Origin: Fodinicurvata halophila
Lineage (GTDB): Bacteria > Pseudomonadota > Alphaproteobacteria > Kiloniellales > DSM-21159
Reading direction: 5' to 3'
NCBI RefSeq assembly: GCF_042651425.1
Contig: NZ_JBHSCW010000001.1
Location: 248,001-312,000, forward strand
DNA: 64,000 bases
In this document: piece after piece, positions 47,573-58,630 of the stretch
Position numbering within the stretch: the stretch's first letter is position 1
Layout: every line of letters begins with the position of its first letter
Notes under the pieces: generated by a model
The model's input: only the letters and a program-made list of their open reading frames with translations
Database searches by the model: none
Told to the model about the DNA's origin: nothing
Position numbers and translations under genes: made by a program

Positions 47573-48141
47573 GGATCGTGGCCGGAGAAGTGGGCGGCCG
47601 CCCCATCGAGACGCCGTCGGGCCGCGAAATCCGTCCGACCAGCGACCGCACGCGAGAAGCCCTCTTTGCCATCCTGGAAAGCGGCGGCCTGAGCCAGGGC
47701 CGCAATCTGGTGCACGGCGCCCGCCTTCTGGATGCCTTTGCCGGAACCGGCGCCGTGGGACTGGAAGCCCTTTCGCGTGGGGCCGAGCGGTGCTTCTTCC
47801 TCGAGCAGGATCGCGTCGCCCTGGAGCTGATGCGCCGCAACGCCGCCGGACTGGGCCTGGCGGAGCGGTGCGAGATACGGCTGGGGGACGCCCTGCAGCC
47901 ACCCCGTGCCCAGGCGCCCTGCGAGCTGATCTTTCTCGATCCGCCCTATGGTCAGGGTCTGCTGGACCCGGCGGTCAGGGCGCTCGGCACCACCGGCTGG
48001 ATCGCGCCGGCGAGTCTCGTCATCATCGAAACCGACGGCAAGCACCCCGAAGCCCTGCCGGCGGATCTGCGCCTGCTCGATCAGCGCCGTTACGGCAAGG
48101 CCGGATTGCTTTTCGCCGAAGCTGCAGGCGAGACAGCTTGA
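47569..48141 (+). CDS. rsmD: 16S rRNA (guanine(966)-N(2))-methyltransferase
   Basis: The 190-residue protein has MRIVAGEVGGRPIETPSGRE at its start, the SAM-binding segment LLDAFAGTGAVGLEALSRGA and the catalytic FLDPPYGQGLL. It methylates G966 of 16S rRNA. It overlaps rluB by four bases, pairing two rRNA-modifying enzymes. Confidence 0.94.
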   Translation: MRIVAGEVGGRPIETPSGREIRPTSDRTREALFAILESGGLSQGRNLVHGARLLDAFAGTGAVGLEALSRGAERCFFLEQDRVALELMRRNAAGLGLAERCEIRLGDALQPPRAQAPCELIFLDPPYGQGLLDPAVRALGTTGWIAPASLVIIETDGKHPEALPADLRLLDQRRYGKAGLLFAEAAGETA

Positions 48142-48223
48142 CCGCCTGACGCGGCGTTCTAACTGGCGTGTCTGGAGTTCGCTCTTGTCCAAGCCTCCGT
48201 TTCATCAGCGCAGGGGACCCTCC

Positions 48224-50488
48224 ATGATAGTCGTTGCAAAGTCCTTCGCGATCCTGCTGGTCCTGCTTCTGACCGGCGGCTGCAGCGCTCTCTGGCCCGA
48301 TGACCGGGAGACCGAGGAACGGCTTTCCGTCTTCCCGAGCGAGGATCTTCCCCTGGAGTCCGAAGTCAGCCTGCGCTGGAACGACTATCAGGTGCCTTAC
48401 ATCGAGGCCGAAAACGATCACGACCTGGCCTTCACCCTGGGGCTGGTGCATGCCCATCTGCGCGGCGCCCAGCTGACCCTTCTGCGCCACGTGTCCAGCG
48501 GCCGCCTGGCGGAAATCGCCGGTCCGCCGGCGACGGACATCGATCATGCCCTGCGTATCCTGGACTTTGGCCATGCGGTCGAAGAAATCGAGGCTAATAT
48601 GCCGGACGAGACGCGACGCTGGGTCCAGGCCTTCGTCGACGGTTTGAACCACTATCAGCAGCAGCGGCAGAAAGATCCGCCGGAGTATGGCCTGGCCGGC
48701 CTGCAAAGCGAGCCCTGGACCATCCACGACATCCTGCGCATCGGTCGCCTGGCCGGCACGGACGTCAACTGGCTGGTCTATTTCTCCCTGCTGGAGGAAC
48801 GCGGCGACCCGGAGTTCCAGCGGCTCTGGCAGCGTGCGCTGGAGGCCGGACAGAACGGCACCGTCAGCTTCCGGGGCAGCGAGCAGCAGCAGGCACTGTC
48901 CGACTTCCTGGCGGGGCACAGCCGCTCGGGCAGCAACACGGTGGTCGTCTCGCCCGAACGCAGCGCCAGCGGCGGTGCCCTGATCGCCAGCGATCCGCAC
49001 CTGGGGCTCAACCTGCCCAACCTCTGGATCCTGGCAGGCCTGAAATCACCGACTCATCAGAGTGTCGGCTTCATGGTGCCCGGCCTGCCCTTCGTGGCCG
49101 TGGGCCGCAATCCCGACCTGGCCTGGGGCGGCACGCACATGCGCGCGGCCAGCAGTGACCTCTACGATGTGTCGGACCTACCCGAGGACGAGATCCAGGT
49201 CAGCGAGACGGACATCTCCGTGCGCTTCTGGTTCGACGAGACACGCCAGGTCCGCCGCACGCCCTATGGCCCCATCATCACCGATGCGGATATCGTGCCC
49301 AACGGCGCCGACGAGACCCTGGCATTGCGCTGGGTGGGACACGAGCCCAGCGACGAGATAACGGCCCTGCTGCGCGCCAACCGGGCCTCGACCCCCGAGG
49401 AATTCCGCAACGCATTGGAAAGCTTCGCGCTCTCGCCCCAGAACATGCTGATCGCGGACAGGCAGGGGAACATCGGCCACATCATGGCCACCTTCCAGCC
49501 GATCCGGGAGGAGTTTCCGCCCGACGATCTGGTTCTCGACCCGGCGGACCCCGAGAACCGCTGGCAGGGCTTCCATCGCACCTCTGACCTGCCCTACATC
49601 CTGAACCCCGAGCAGGGGTTCCTCGCCTCCGCCAACAACAGGCCCACCGACGCAGGACCCGGGATGGGCTATTTCTACAGCCCGGACGAGCGCGTGCGCC
49701 GCCTGGAAGATTTCGTGGCCGATCGCCGGAACATCACGCTCGACGATCTGGCCGAACTGCAACGCGACACCCGCTCGTTCGGGGCGGAGCGGCTGTCCGC
49801 TGTCCTGCTCCAGGCGATCCGGGAGGCAGAGCTCCACGCGGATCATGCCGACTTCCTGGCCCCGCTCGAGGACTGGAACGGCGACTATGCAGCGGACGCG
49901 CGTGCGCCCGTGGTTTTCGAGACCCTGCTCTATCATCTCTGGCCACGCACCCAGGGCGTGGAAAGCAGCAGCGAACTGGCCAGCGCCGTCAACGAATGGA
50001 ATTACATCCTGAGCTATCTAGAGGGGGAGTTGGCGCAGATGACACCGGAAAGCCGCAGAAGCGCGCTCTCCGAAAGTCTCGAAGCTGCCAGGAAGGACGC
50101 AGAGGACTATCCCGCCTGGGGGGACATGCACCGCTTGAGCGCCGCGCACAGCCTGGCCAACCTGCCGGTCATCGGCAGCTTCTTCGAATACGGCAACTAT
50201 CCGGTCGGCGGATCGCGGGAGACGGTGATGAAGACGGCGCATGGGCTGGTCAATGAGCGCCATGCCGCGCGTTACGGATCCCAGGCCCGCCATCTATCGG
50301 ACCTCTCGGATCCCGATGCCAACTATTTCGTGCTGTTCGGCGGCCAGGACGGCTGGCTGGGCAGTGCCAATTTCATGGACCAGGTGCCCCTGTGGCGACA
50401 GGGCGAATACATTCAAATGCCGCTGACCCAGGAGCGCATCGTTGAGGAGTTCCCCCGGCTCATGAAGCTGCGGGGCGGCAGTGGATGA
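48224..50488 (+). CDS. Penicillin acylase family lipoprotein (Ntn hydrolase)
   Basis: From ATG 48224 the protein is 754 residues with a lipoprotein signal ending LLLTGGC. The Ntn-hydrolase precursor layout is visible: an alpha region, then the nucleophile segment RSGSNTVVVS, whose Ser would become the N-terminus of the beta chain after self-cleavage. SDPHLGLNLPNLW and AWGGTHMRAA follow. The family hydrolyses penicillins, acyl-homoserine lactones and other amides; the substrate here is unknown. The frame stays open upstream into rsmD, but the signal peptide fixes the start region. Confidence 0.86.
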   Translation: MIVVAKSFAILLVLLLTGGCSALWPDDRETEERLSVFPSEDLPLESEVSLRWNDYQVPYIEAENDHDLAFTLGLVHAHLRGAQLTLLRHVSSGRLAEIAGPPATDIDHALRILDFGHAVEEIEANMPDETRRWVQAFVDGLNHYQQQRQKDPPEYGLAGLQSEPWTIHDILRIGRLAGTDVNWLVYFSLLEERGDPEFQRLWQRALEAGQNGTVSFRGSEQQQALSDFLAGHSRSGSNTVVVSPERSASGGALIASDPHLGLNLPNLWILAGLKSPTHQSVGFMVPGLPFVAVGRNPDLAWGGTHMRAASSDLYDVSDLPEDEIQVSETDISVRFWFDETRQVRRTPYGPIITDADIVPNGADETLALRWVGHEPSDEITALLRANRASTPEEFRNALESFALSPQNMLIADRQGNIGHIMATFQPIREEFPPDDLVLDPADPENRWQGFHRTSDLPYILNPEQGFLASANNRPTDAGPGMGYFYSPDERVRRLEDFVADRRNITLDDLAELQRDTRSFGAERLSAVLLQAIREAELHADHADFLAPLEDWNGDYAADARAPVVFETLLYHLWPRTQGVESSSELASAVNEWNYILSYLEGELAQMTPESRRSALSESLEAARKDAEDYPAWGDMHRLSAAHSLANLPVIGSFFEYGNYPVGGSRETVMKTAHGLVNERHAARYGSQARHLSDLSDPDANYFVLFGGQDGWLGSANFMDQVPLWRQGEYIQMPLTQERIVEEFPRLMKLRGGSG

Positions 50489-50523
50489 AGGGACGGCCAG
50501 ACCTGTGATAGGCTGACGCAATC

Positions 50524-52041
50524 ATGGATGCCACGCCGTTCCTCCGCCTCTACTCCCGCCTGCGCCGGCGACGCCTGGCTGAACTGAACCCGCAGGAAAG
50601 CCAGGAAGCCATCCTCAGGCGACTGCTGCACCAGGCCGGCAATACCCGCTTCGGCCGGGACCACGGCTTTGCCGGCATCAGGACCGTGCAGGATTTCCAG
50701 GCCGCGGTTCCCCTGCGCCACTACGAGGATTTCTGGGAGGCCTACTGGAAGGACGCCTTCCCGCTGCTCGACGATGTCAGCTGGCCCGGCCGCATCCCCT
50801 GGTTCGCCGTCACCTCAGGCACCACCAGCGGCAAGACCAAGTACATCCCGGTGACCGACAGGATGCTGGCCAGCAACCGCAAGGCCGGCCTCGACGTCAT
50901 CACCTGGCACCTGCAGGCCCATCCGGAGAGCCGTCTGTTCGCCGGCAAGAGCTTCATGCTGGGCGGCAGCACCGCCCTGGAAGAAGAGGCACCGGGGGTC
51001 TACAGCGGGGACATCAGCGGCATCATCACCGGCGCCATGCCCTGGTGGGGCAACCTCTTCGCCTTCCCCGACAAGCAGCTTGCCCTGCTCTCGGACTGGG
51101 AGGAGAAGCTGGAACGCACGGCGAAGGCCTCCCTGGAGGCCGATATCCGCAGCCTCAGCGGCACGCCCAGCTGGCTGCTAATCCTGCTGGAACGCGCGCG
51201 TGAACTGAACGACGGCAAGACGCCCTATCCCAACCTGGAGCTGCTCGCCCATGGCGGCGTCAATTTCGAGCCCTACCGGGCGCGCTTCGAACGCCTGCTG
51301 GCCGACACGCCGGCGTCGTTCCGCGAGGTCTATCCGGCCAGCGAGGCTTTCATCGCGGCAGCCGATGCCGGTCCGTACGACGGACTGCGCCTGAACCTCG
51401 ACCACGATGTGTTCTACGAATTCGTACCCGTAGAGGAGCTGGACAGCGACAGTCCAACCCGTCACTGGATCGGCAACGTCGAGACCGGCGTCAACTACGC
51501 CATTGCGGTCAGCAGCTGCGCCGGCGCCTGGGCCTACCTGATCGGCGATACGGTCCGCTTCGCTTCCCTGGATCCTCCCCGCCTCTTCGTCACCGGCCGC
51601 ACGGCCTACAGCCTGTCGGCCTTCGGCGAACACCTGATCGCCGAAGAGGTCGAGAACGCAGTGGCCGGAGCTGCGAATTCGGCCGGTCTGGGGGTGAGCG
51701 ACTATTCGCTGGGTGCCATCTTCCCCGACGAGAACCGCGACAAGGGTCATCACCGCATCTACATCGAGTTCGAGCGGCTGCCCGAGGAGGCACAGGCCCA
51801 ACGCTTCGGCGAGGAACTGGACAGGCTGCTGAAGGAAGAGAATGACGACTATGCGGCCCACCGTGCCGGCGGCACCGGCATGGGCGCTCCGGAAGTCCGC
51901 CCGGTGCCGCCGGGAACCTTTGCCGCCTGGATGAAGAAACGCGGCCGGCTGGGCGGTCAGAACAAGGTCCCGCGCCTGGTCAGCGATCCCGAGCTCTTCG
52001 CCGATCTTCAGGAGTTCTGCGAGCTGGCTGCGGAGCGGTAG
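50524..52041 (+). CDS. GH3 family adenylate-forming acyl-acid-amide synthetase
   Basis: The 505-residue protein matches bacterial GH3 proteins. ATP-binding motifs are FAVTSGTTSGKTKYIPVTD, then GSREVYPASE-type FREVYPASEAFIAAADAG, YLIGDTVRFASLDPPRLFVTGR and a C-terminal hinge region. GH3 enzymes activate a carboxylic acid and join it to an amino acid; plant members act on hormones and bacterial substrates are largely unknown. It lies 35 bases behind the penicillin-acylase-like gene on the same strand. An amide-forming and an amide-cleaving enzyme therefore sit together. Confidence 0.88.
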   Translation: MDATPFLRLYSRLRRRRLAELNPQESQEAILRRLLHQAGNTRFGRDHGFAGIRTVQDFQAAVPLRHYEDFWEAYWKDAFPLLDDVSWPGRIPWFAVTSGTTSGKTKYIPVTDRMLASNRKAGLDVITWHLQAHPESRLFAGKSFMLGGSTALEEEAPGVYSGDISGIITGAMPWWGNLFAFPDKQLALLSDWEEKLERTAKASLEADIRSLSGTPSWLLILLERARELNDGKTPYPNLELLAHGGVNFEPYRARFERLLADTPASFREVYPASEAFIAAADAGPYDGLRLNLDHDVFYEFVPVEELDSDSPTRHWIGNVETGVNYAIAVSSCAGAWAYLIGDTVRFASLDPPRLFVTGRTAYSLSAFGEHLIAEEVENAVAGAANSAGLGVSDYSLGAIFPDENRDKGHHRIYIEFERLPEEAQAQRFGEELDRLLKEENDDYAAHRAGGTGMGAPEVRPVPPGTFAAWMKKRGRLGGQNKVPRLVSDPELFADLQEFCELAAER

Positions 52042-52676
52042 GCTGTCTCGCCATTGCGCAGGGTCCAGGCCACAATCTCGCCCAGGACCTTGCCGAAGGC
52101 CCGGTCGAAGGTACGAACGATCTCGTCCATGCTGTCACGGTCGGCCTCTTCGCGGGCCTGAAACTGCTTCACGGCCACAACGCTGTTGCCGCGCAGGTCG
52201 ATCAGGCGCTGGGCCAAATTCACGTGGATGACCGGAGGTGCGCCATCGAAGTATTCCGCCTGAAAATCCCGAACTTCTGTTCTCAATCGATAGTCCGGGC
52301 TCCCCACCATGCTCTCGCGTCCGACATTCAGGACCTTCCCCGAGTTCTCAAAGGCGATCAGCATCTGCTTGGCGATCATCTCCGGCAGGCGGCTGGTCCA
52401 GTTGGCGCGAGCAAAGTACTCCACCTGCAGGGGAGACTGCAGCAGCTGGATGCGCAGGCTGTCCAGAGCCGAGCTTGATTCGACATCAGCAACCACCAGG
52501 TGCCAATCCACCCTCGGCAGATCCGATGGCAGTTTCACCTCCGGGCTCAATCGATAGAGCCGCGGCGCGTCGCGTTCGACACTCTGGATCAGCGAGCCGC
52601 AGCCCGCCAGCAGCCCGGCGCCGCCCAGCAGGCCGGCGCCCAGCAGGCCTCGACGCGAGTAGTAACCCCAATTCAC
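52008..52676 (-). CDS. ABC-type transport auxiliary lipoprotein (PqiC/YmbA-like)
   Basis: The 222-residue lipoprotein has the signal GLLGAGLLGGAGLLAGC and a domain of the ABC_trans_aux type (LYRLSPEVKLPSDLPR, then LRTEVRDFQAEYFDGAPPVI and FDRAFGKVLGEIVAWTL). These outer-membrane partners work with MCE proteins. It is the last gene of the Mla-type operon, overlapping the MCE gene by four bases and the tail of the convergent GH3 gene by 34 bases. Confidence 0.87.
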   Translation of the reverse strand: MNWGYYSRRGLLGAGLLGGAGLLAGCGSLIQSVERDAPRLYRLSPEVKLPSDLPRVDWHLVVADVESSSALDSLRIQLLQSPLQVEYFARANWTSRLPEMIAKQMLIAFENSGKVLNVGRESMVGSPDYRLRTEVRDFQAEYFDGAPPVIHVNLAQRLIDLRGNSVVAVKQFQAREEADRDSMDEIVRTFDRAFGKVLGEIVAWTLRNGETAYRSAASSQNS

Positions 52677-53656
52677 TGCCCTGATCCTCCCTGTTGCCTG
52701 TCGTCGCCGGGTTCGTAACCGGACTGTGGATCCCCCAGCAGGAACTGCGCGGGATCCCGCTCGATGCGCGTAACCGTCTGGTTGAGATTCCGGGTCAGAT
52801 TGCGCAGTTCGGCCAGCAGGGAGGAGAGTTCCACGAGCCCCGAGGAGGTGAACTCGTTGAGGGGCCCGCTGTTCTGCTCGATCATCCGGTCCAGACGCCC
52901 GGCCACATCGGTGACGGACTGCGACGTCTGCCTGAAATCCTGGACCATGGGACCCATGGAATCGCTGGTGCCCTCGGCCGAGTTTGCAAAAGCTTCGATG
53001 GCAAGCAGGGTCTTGTTAGCCTGCTGCGTCAGGTTGCCGGTTTCCGTGCGCAGGTCCCGGGCCAGATCCGCGAATTCCGCGCTGGCGTCACGTACGTTGC
53101 CGGCGGCATACGCGGCTTCCTCCAGCAGGAAGGCGATGTTCTTGGCGTTCTTGTCGCTGAAGACCTTCTCGGCCTGGCCAAGGATCTTGCTGACCGCCGA
53201 CATGATGTCCGGCGCCCCCTCCAGGATCTGGTCCAGGGAGGAGGCCTTGGTTTTCAGGCGCGGGTAACGGTCCCCGGATTGCCGCACGGGCGCCTCCGAG
53301 GATTTGGAGCCCACGGTCAACTCGATGAAACGTCCCCCTGTCAGTCCCTCGAAGGCCAGGGAGCCCACGGTATCGCTCCTCACGGGGGTCCCTTCCTGGA
53401 CCTGGATGACGACACGCACCTCGGCCGGGTCCTGGTGGTCGAGCTGGATGGAATTGACCTTGCCGACGCGCACACCGTTGTAGCGGACCGAACTGTCCCG
53501 ACTGAGGCCCGTTACCGATCCGTCAAAGACCAGCAGGTATTTTTCGAACTGCTTGTCCCAGTTGGATTCGGCTAGCCACAGGGCAAACCCCAGGCCGCCG
53601 AGAAAGAGCAGCAGGACGAAGATGCCGACCGTCAGGTAGTTTGCCTTGGTTTCCAT
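52673..53656 (-). CDS. mlaD: MCE-domain lipid-binding protein (MlaD-like)
   Basis: The 327-residue periplasmic protein is anchored by TVGIFVLLLFLGGLGFALWL. One MCE domain follows (residues about 40-120, with FDGSVTGLSRDSSVRYNGVR), then a long helical C-terminal part with coiled-coil character. It is the substrate-binding component of a phospholipid transporter bridging the inner and outer membranes. Confidence 0.92.
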   Translation of the reverse strand: METKANYLTVGIFVLLLFLGGLGFALWLAESNWDKQFEKYLLVFDGSVTGLSRDSSVRYNGVRVGKVNSIQLDHQDPAEVRVVIQVQEGTPVRSDTVGSLAFEGLTGGRFIELTVGSKSSEAPVRQSGDRYPRLKTKASSLDQILEGAPDIMSAVSKILGQAEKVFSDKNAKNIAFLLEEAAYAAGNVRDASAEFADLARDLRTETGNLTQQANKTLLAIEAFANSAEGTSDSMGPMVQDFRQTSQSVTDVAGRLDRMIEQNSGPLNEFTSSGLVELSSLLAELRNLTRNLNQTVTRIERDPAQFLLGDPQSGYEPGDDRQQGGSGQ

Positions 53657-53702
53657 GCGTTATTCGCGTTCCTGCCTTCCGTTGCCCTGCGCCGCTGTTC
53701 TG

Positions 53703-54473
53703 CTATGCCGCGCCATGAGCCTGGCCGGCCTGCCGCCCGCGCGGGCCGTCGAAGTATTCGTGAATCCAAGGGTCGGGCTCATTCACCAGTTCACTTATGG
53801 TTCCGACTTTTACACGCCGGTCAACAAGCACTGCAACCCGGTCGCAGACAGCATAAAGACTGTCCAGGTCGTGCGTCACCATCACGACCGTCAAGCCGAG
53901 CGAGGCGCGCAGATCCTTGATCAGCTCGTCGAAGCCGGCGGCCCCGATCGGATCGAGACCCGCCGTCGGCTCGTCCAGAAAGAGAATATCCGGATCCAGG
54001 GCCAGCGCCCGCGCCAGGCCGGCACGCTTGCGCATGCCGCCCGAAAGCTCGCCGGGGTATTTCGGCCCGGCATCCGGTGACAGCCCGGCGAGCGACAGCT
54101 TCACGGCCGCCAGCTCGCGGCGCAGCGCCGCAGAGATGCGGGTGTGGAAACGGAGTGGCACCTCGATGTTCTGCAGCACCGTCAAGGACGAGAAGAGGGC
54201 ACCATCCTGGAAGAGAACGCCCCAGCGCCGGCGCAAGGCCGCGCGGCTCTTCGCATCCGCGTGCGCCGTGCCCTGGCCCAGCACCTCGATGCGGCCGGCA
54301 TTGGGCTGGCGCAGGCCGACGATGGTGTTCAGCAGGACGGACTTGCCCGTTCCCGAGCCGCCGACAATCCCCATGACCTCGCCGCGATAGACCTCGAGGT
54401 TCAGGTTCTCGTGGATGACGTTGGACCCGAACCGGGTCTCCAGCCCGTCCACGCGTATGGCGAGTTCCGACAT
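53703..54473 (-). CDS. mlaF: Lipid ABC transporter ATP-binding protein (MlaF-like)
   Basis: The 256-residue ATPase has a Walker A IVGGSGTGKSVLLN, signature LSGGMRKRAGLARALALD and Walker B ILFLDEPTAGLDP. It powers the MlaE-type permease encoded five bases upstream. 46 bases separate it from the MCE gene. Confidence 0.93.
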   Translation of the reverse strand: MSELAIRVDGLETRFGSNVIHENLNLEVYRGEVMGIVGGSGTGKSVLLNTIVGLRQPNAGRIEVLGQGTAHADAKSRAALRRRWGVLFQDGALFSSLTVLQNIEVPLRFHTRISAALRRELAAVKLSLAGLSPDAGPKYPGELSGGMRKRAGLARALALDPDILFLDEPTAGLDPIGAAGFDELIKDLRASLGLTVVMVTHDLDSLYAVCDRVAVLVDRRVKVGTISELVNEPDPWIHEYFDGPRGRQAGQAHGAA

Positions 54474-54478
54474 GCGAG

Positions 54479-55648
54479 TCAGACCCCCAGAAGAGTGAAG
54501 AAAATCGAGAAGAAGGCATCCAGGACGATCACCAGGAAGATGGCTTCCACCACCGCCCGCGTGGTCTGGCGCCCGACGGACTCGGCATCGCCGCCAACCC
54601 GCAGCCCTTCGAAACAGCCGACCAGCGCAATGATGAAGGCAAAGACCGGGGCCTTGAAGAGGCCGACCCAGAAGGACCAGACGCTGACGGCATCATGCAG
54701 TTGGGAAATGAAGCGGCTGAAATCGATGTCCAGCTGGACCATCGCCATCACGGCTCCCCCCAACAGGGCCATGAAATCCGCGTAGACGGTCAGCAGCGGC
54801 AGGACCAGGACCAGGGCGAGGATACGCGGCAGGACCAGGATCTCCACCGGATCCAGTCCGATGGTGCGCATGGCGTCGACCTCCTGGTTCACCTTCATGG
54901 TGCCGATCTGGGCGGTGAAGGCGCTGCCCGAGCGACCGGCCACGATGATGGCCGTGATCAGGATGCCCATCTCGCGCAGGACGGAAACGCCCAGCAGGTT
55001 GACGGTAAAGATCTGTGCGCCGAAGCGGGCCAACTGCCCCGCCCCCTGATAGGACACCACCACGCCGATCAGGAAGGCCAGCAGGCCGACGATCGGCAGG
55101 GCGCGAAAGCCGGTCTGGTCGATCTGGTTGACCAGGGAGACGATGCGCAGCCGCTTGGGATGAATCAGGGCCCGTCCGGTGGCGATGATGCAGAGCCCCA
55201 GGAAGGACAACAGGTCACGCGCATCGCGACCCAGCGCAACGGTGCTTTCTCCAAGGCGCTCGACCAGGCCCACGGCACCGCCCGTCGCACCGGCCGGCCG
55301 TTCCGGCTCGTGCGCCTCGGAAACCGCTTTCATCAGGTCCTCGCGCGCGCCTTCGACCCCTGCGATCTCGACCTGGAAGCCGCGGTCGCGCAGCCGATTG
55401 GCCGTGCGCTGCACGATCCAGGCACCGGCCGTATCCAGGGCCTCGACGTCCGAGAGATCGAGCACCACCTGCTGGGACGTGCGGATGTCGTTGGACGTTC
55501 CCAGGGACGCCATGTCCTTCTCGCGCGCCGCCACCGTCTCGGTAATCCAGGCGCCGCTCAGTTCCAGGGCAAACCAGTTGGCCTCGCTGCGCCGGGACAG
55601 GCCAGCCTCGAGAAGTTCCGGTGTTCTTGATCTTGCGCCTGATCGCAT
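54479..55648 (-). CDS. mlaE: MlaE-type lipid ABC permease with N-terminal STAS domain
   Basis: The 389-residue protein joins a STAS domain (about residues 20-120, VVLDLSDVEALDTAGAWIVQ) to an MlaE permease domain. The permease region has GALPIVGLLAFLIGVVVSYQG-type FRALPIVGLLAFLIGVVVSY, LGVSVLREMGILITAIIVAG and IGTMKVNQEVDAMRTIGLDP. In E. coli the STAS component is a separate protein, MlaB; the fusion is common in alphaproteobacteria. It is the first recognised gene of the transport operon. Confidence 0.93.
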   Translation of the reverse strand: MRSGARSRTPELLEAGLSRRSEANWFALELSGAWITETVAAREKDMASLGTSNDIRTSQQVVLDLSDVEALDTAGAWIVQRTANRLRDRGFQVEIAGVEGAREDLMKAVSEAHEPERPAGATGGAVGLVERLGESTVALGRDARDLLSFLGLCIIATGRALIHPKRLRIVSLVNQIDQTGFRALPIVGLLAFLIGVVVSYQGAGQLARFGAQIFTVNLLGVSVLREMGILITAIIVAGRSGSAFTAQIGTMKVNQEVDAMRTIGLDPVEILVLPRILALVLVLPLLTVYADFMALLGGAVMAMVQLDIDFSRFISQLHDAVSVWSFWVGLFKAPVFAFIIALVGCFEGLRVGGDAESVGRQTTRAVVEAIFLVIVLDAFFSIFFTLLGV

Positions 55649-55657
55649 AGACTGCCG

Positions 55658-56029
55658 TTATCCTCTCGTGCCCTGTTGCCCGGACGAACCGGCAGCCCAG
55701 AGACGTTCCAATTCGTTCCGATGCACAGCCTGAGCATCCGCGCCGGCATCCGAGCCGTTATAGTGTCCCAGCTCGCGGAGCAACTGAAAAAAGCCGCGCT
55801 GCGGCAGATTCCCACTCGTGCGGCTGACCACAGACGCCGCCCGCAGAGGACGTCCCGCCGCATGGTCCTCGCGCATGGTTTCCTCCAGCAACTCCGTCAG
55901 CCGATGGATCTTGTGTGGACCCGCCATGTCCAGGCGCACGGCCAGATCGCGATAGGTCACCAGCTCCTGCCTTTCCCGCAGTCTGTCCAATTCCTGTTCC
56001 AGACGTTCTTTCAGATCGGTCTCGGACAT
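55658..56029 (-). CDS. Conserved hypothetical protein
   Basis: From ATG 56029 (MSETDLKERLEQELDRL) the product is 123 residues. A charged helical start precedes VTYRDLAVRLDMAGPHKIHRLTELLEETMREDHAAGRPLRAA in outline, and a C-terminal FFQLLRELGHYNG. The pattern looks like a small helical DNA- or RNA-associated domain, but no named family could be assigned. It ends 9 bases before mlaE on the same strand and may be co-transcribed. The frame extends to 56164; the chosen start matches the onset of the structured part. Confidence 0.65.
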   Translation of the reverse strand: MSETDLKERLEQELDRLRERQELVTYRDLAVRLDMAGPHKIHRLTELLEETMREDHAAGRPLRAASVVSRTSGNLPQRGFFQLLRELGHYNGSDAGADAQAVHRNELERLWAAGSSGQQGTRG

Positions 56030-56285
56030 GAGGGGGTTCCGGCGTGATGGGAGAACCAGGCCATTCGGCCTGAAGTTGCGCTGTTGTGCTGTAATGCCAG
56101 ATTGAGGAGCTCGGATAAAGAAAAGGTAAAGCTCGCGAGCAGGCGTGAGCGAAACCGCCCGCACGAGACAGGCGCCTCCGGCTCACTGAAAATTACGTCT
56201 TACTCTTTCAATTGTTCCTTTCCTTCCCTAAGCTGGCGCCGAACTTGAGTCCCAAAAACTGCGAGCCAACCGACAGAGGTAGAGG

Positions 56286-57782
<1,497 letters not shown>

Positions 57783-57814
57783 CCAGCGATCTCGGGGCCG
57801 GCCTGGGGCGCGAT

Positions 57815-58609
57815 TCAGCCCCGCGTGCCGGGCGCCCGCAGGTCGGCCTTCGTTGAAGCCATTGTCTTTTTCAGGGACTCCTCGTCAAGGCGCGGAGCCA
57901 GAATGAGTTCCGCACCTTTTCTCATGGCCGCCAGGCTGGCCACCAGGCTGTCCCGGCGCCCAAGCGGCTGGTCCAGCAGCCAGCGCTGGCCCTTCCTGGT
58001 CCTGGCCTGCTCGCCGGCTTCCTCGAGCAAGGCCGCGAGAGAGCAGGATCCCGAGGAAACCACGATATCGCTCTCGCGCGACAGCGCGCTGGCCGTGGCC
58101 GACGTCTTTCCCATCAGGCCCTCCAGACGGAAAAAGGACTCGTGCTGCGGCAAGCGGGAGAAGGTGCCGCCGCGCAGATAGGGCGCCAGTATGCGCTGCG
58201 GCATCGGCATCTGCGTTGCGAACCGGCCCACGGCCACCCGCGGACGACTGTCCTGGGGCAGCACGGCCAAGAGCCTGTCCTGTACGGCGGAGAGATCGAC
58301 GGTCAGAACCAGATCCCGGTTCTCGATGGCGGCGAACTGGGGCCGCAGGTCCTTCAGGGCCGCGCGCGGGTCCAGCAGACGCGGCGAATAGCCCGCGGAA
58401 AGCGCGGCCAGCATCGCGACCAGCGCCAGCGGACAGTTGGGCATGAACACGGTAACCTGGCCATCGGCCCCGTCCCGTGGTGCCAGGCCGGCGGCCAGTT
58501 TACCCGCGTCTCCACAGAGAGCGGAAACGCGGCGGGCCCGACCCATGAAGGACACCAGGGCCTTGTCCGACAGTCCCAATTGCCGAGCGAGTCCCAGAGC
58601 ATCCGTCAT
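57815..58609 (-). CDS. Truncated adenylate-forming (ANL-like) protein
   Basis: The 264-residue protein resembles the N-terminal part of acyl-CoA synthetases (VTVFMPNCPLALVAMLAALS, SRESDIVVSSGSCSLAALLE). The ATP-binding STG-rich loop is absent: SSGSCSLAAL takes the position of the usual TSGTTGxPKG. The C-terminal adenylation subdomains are missing, so a normal synthetase reaction is not expected. The frame is intact and its composition matches the neighbours, so it may be a retained protein with a changed role. It lies 21 bases downstream of sucB. Confidence 0.6.
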   Translation of the reverse strand: MTDALGLARQLGLSDKALVSFMGRARRVSALCGDAGKLAAGLAPRDGADGQVTVFMPNCPLALVAMLAALSAGYSPRLLDPRAALKDLRPQFAAIENRDLVLTVDLSAVQDRLLAVLPQDSRPRVAVGRFATQMPMPQRILAPYLRGGTFSRLPQHESFFRLEGLMGKTSATASALSRESDIVVSSGSCSLAALLEEAGEQARTRKGQRWLLDQPLGRRDSLVASLAAMRKGAELILAPRLDEESLKKTMASTKADLRAPGTRG

Positions 58610-58630
58610 ACTGGCCGCCCGCGGCTCACG

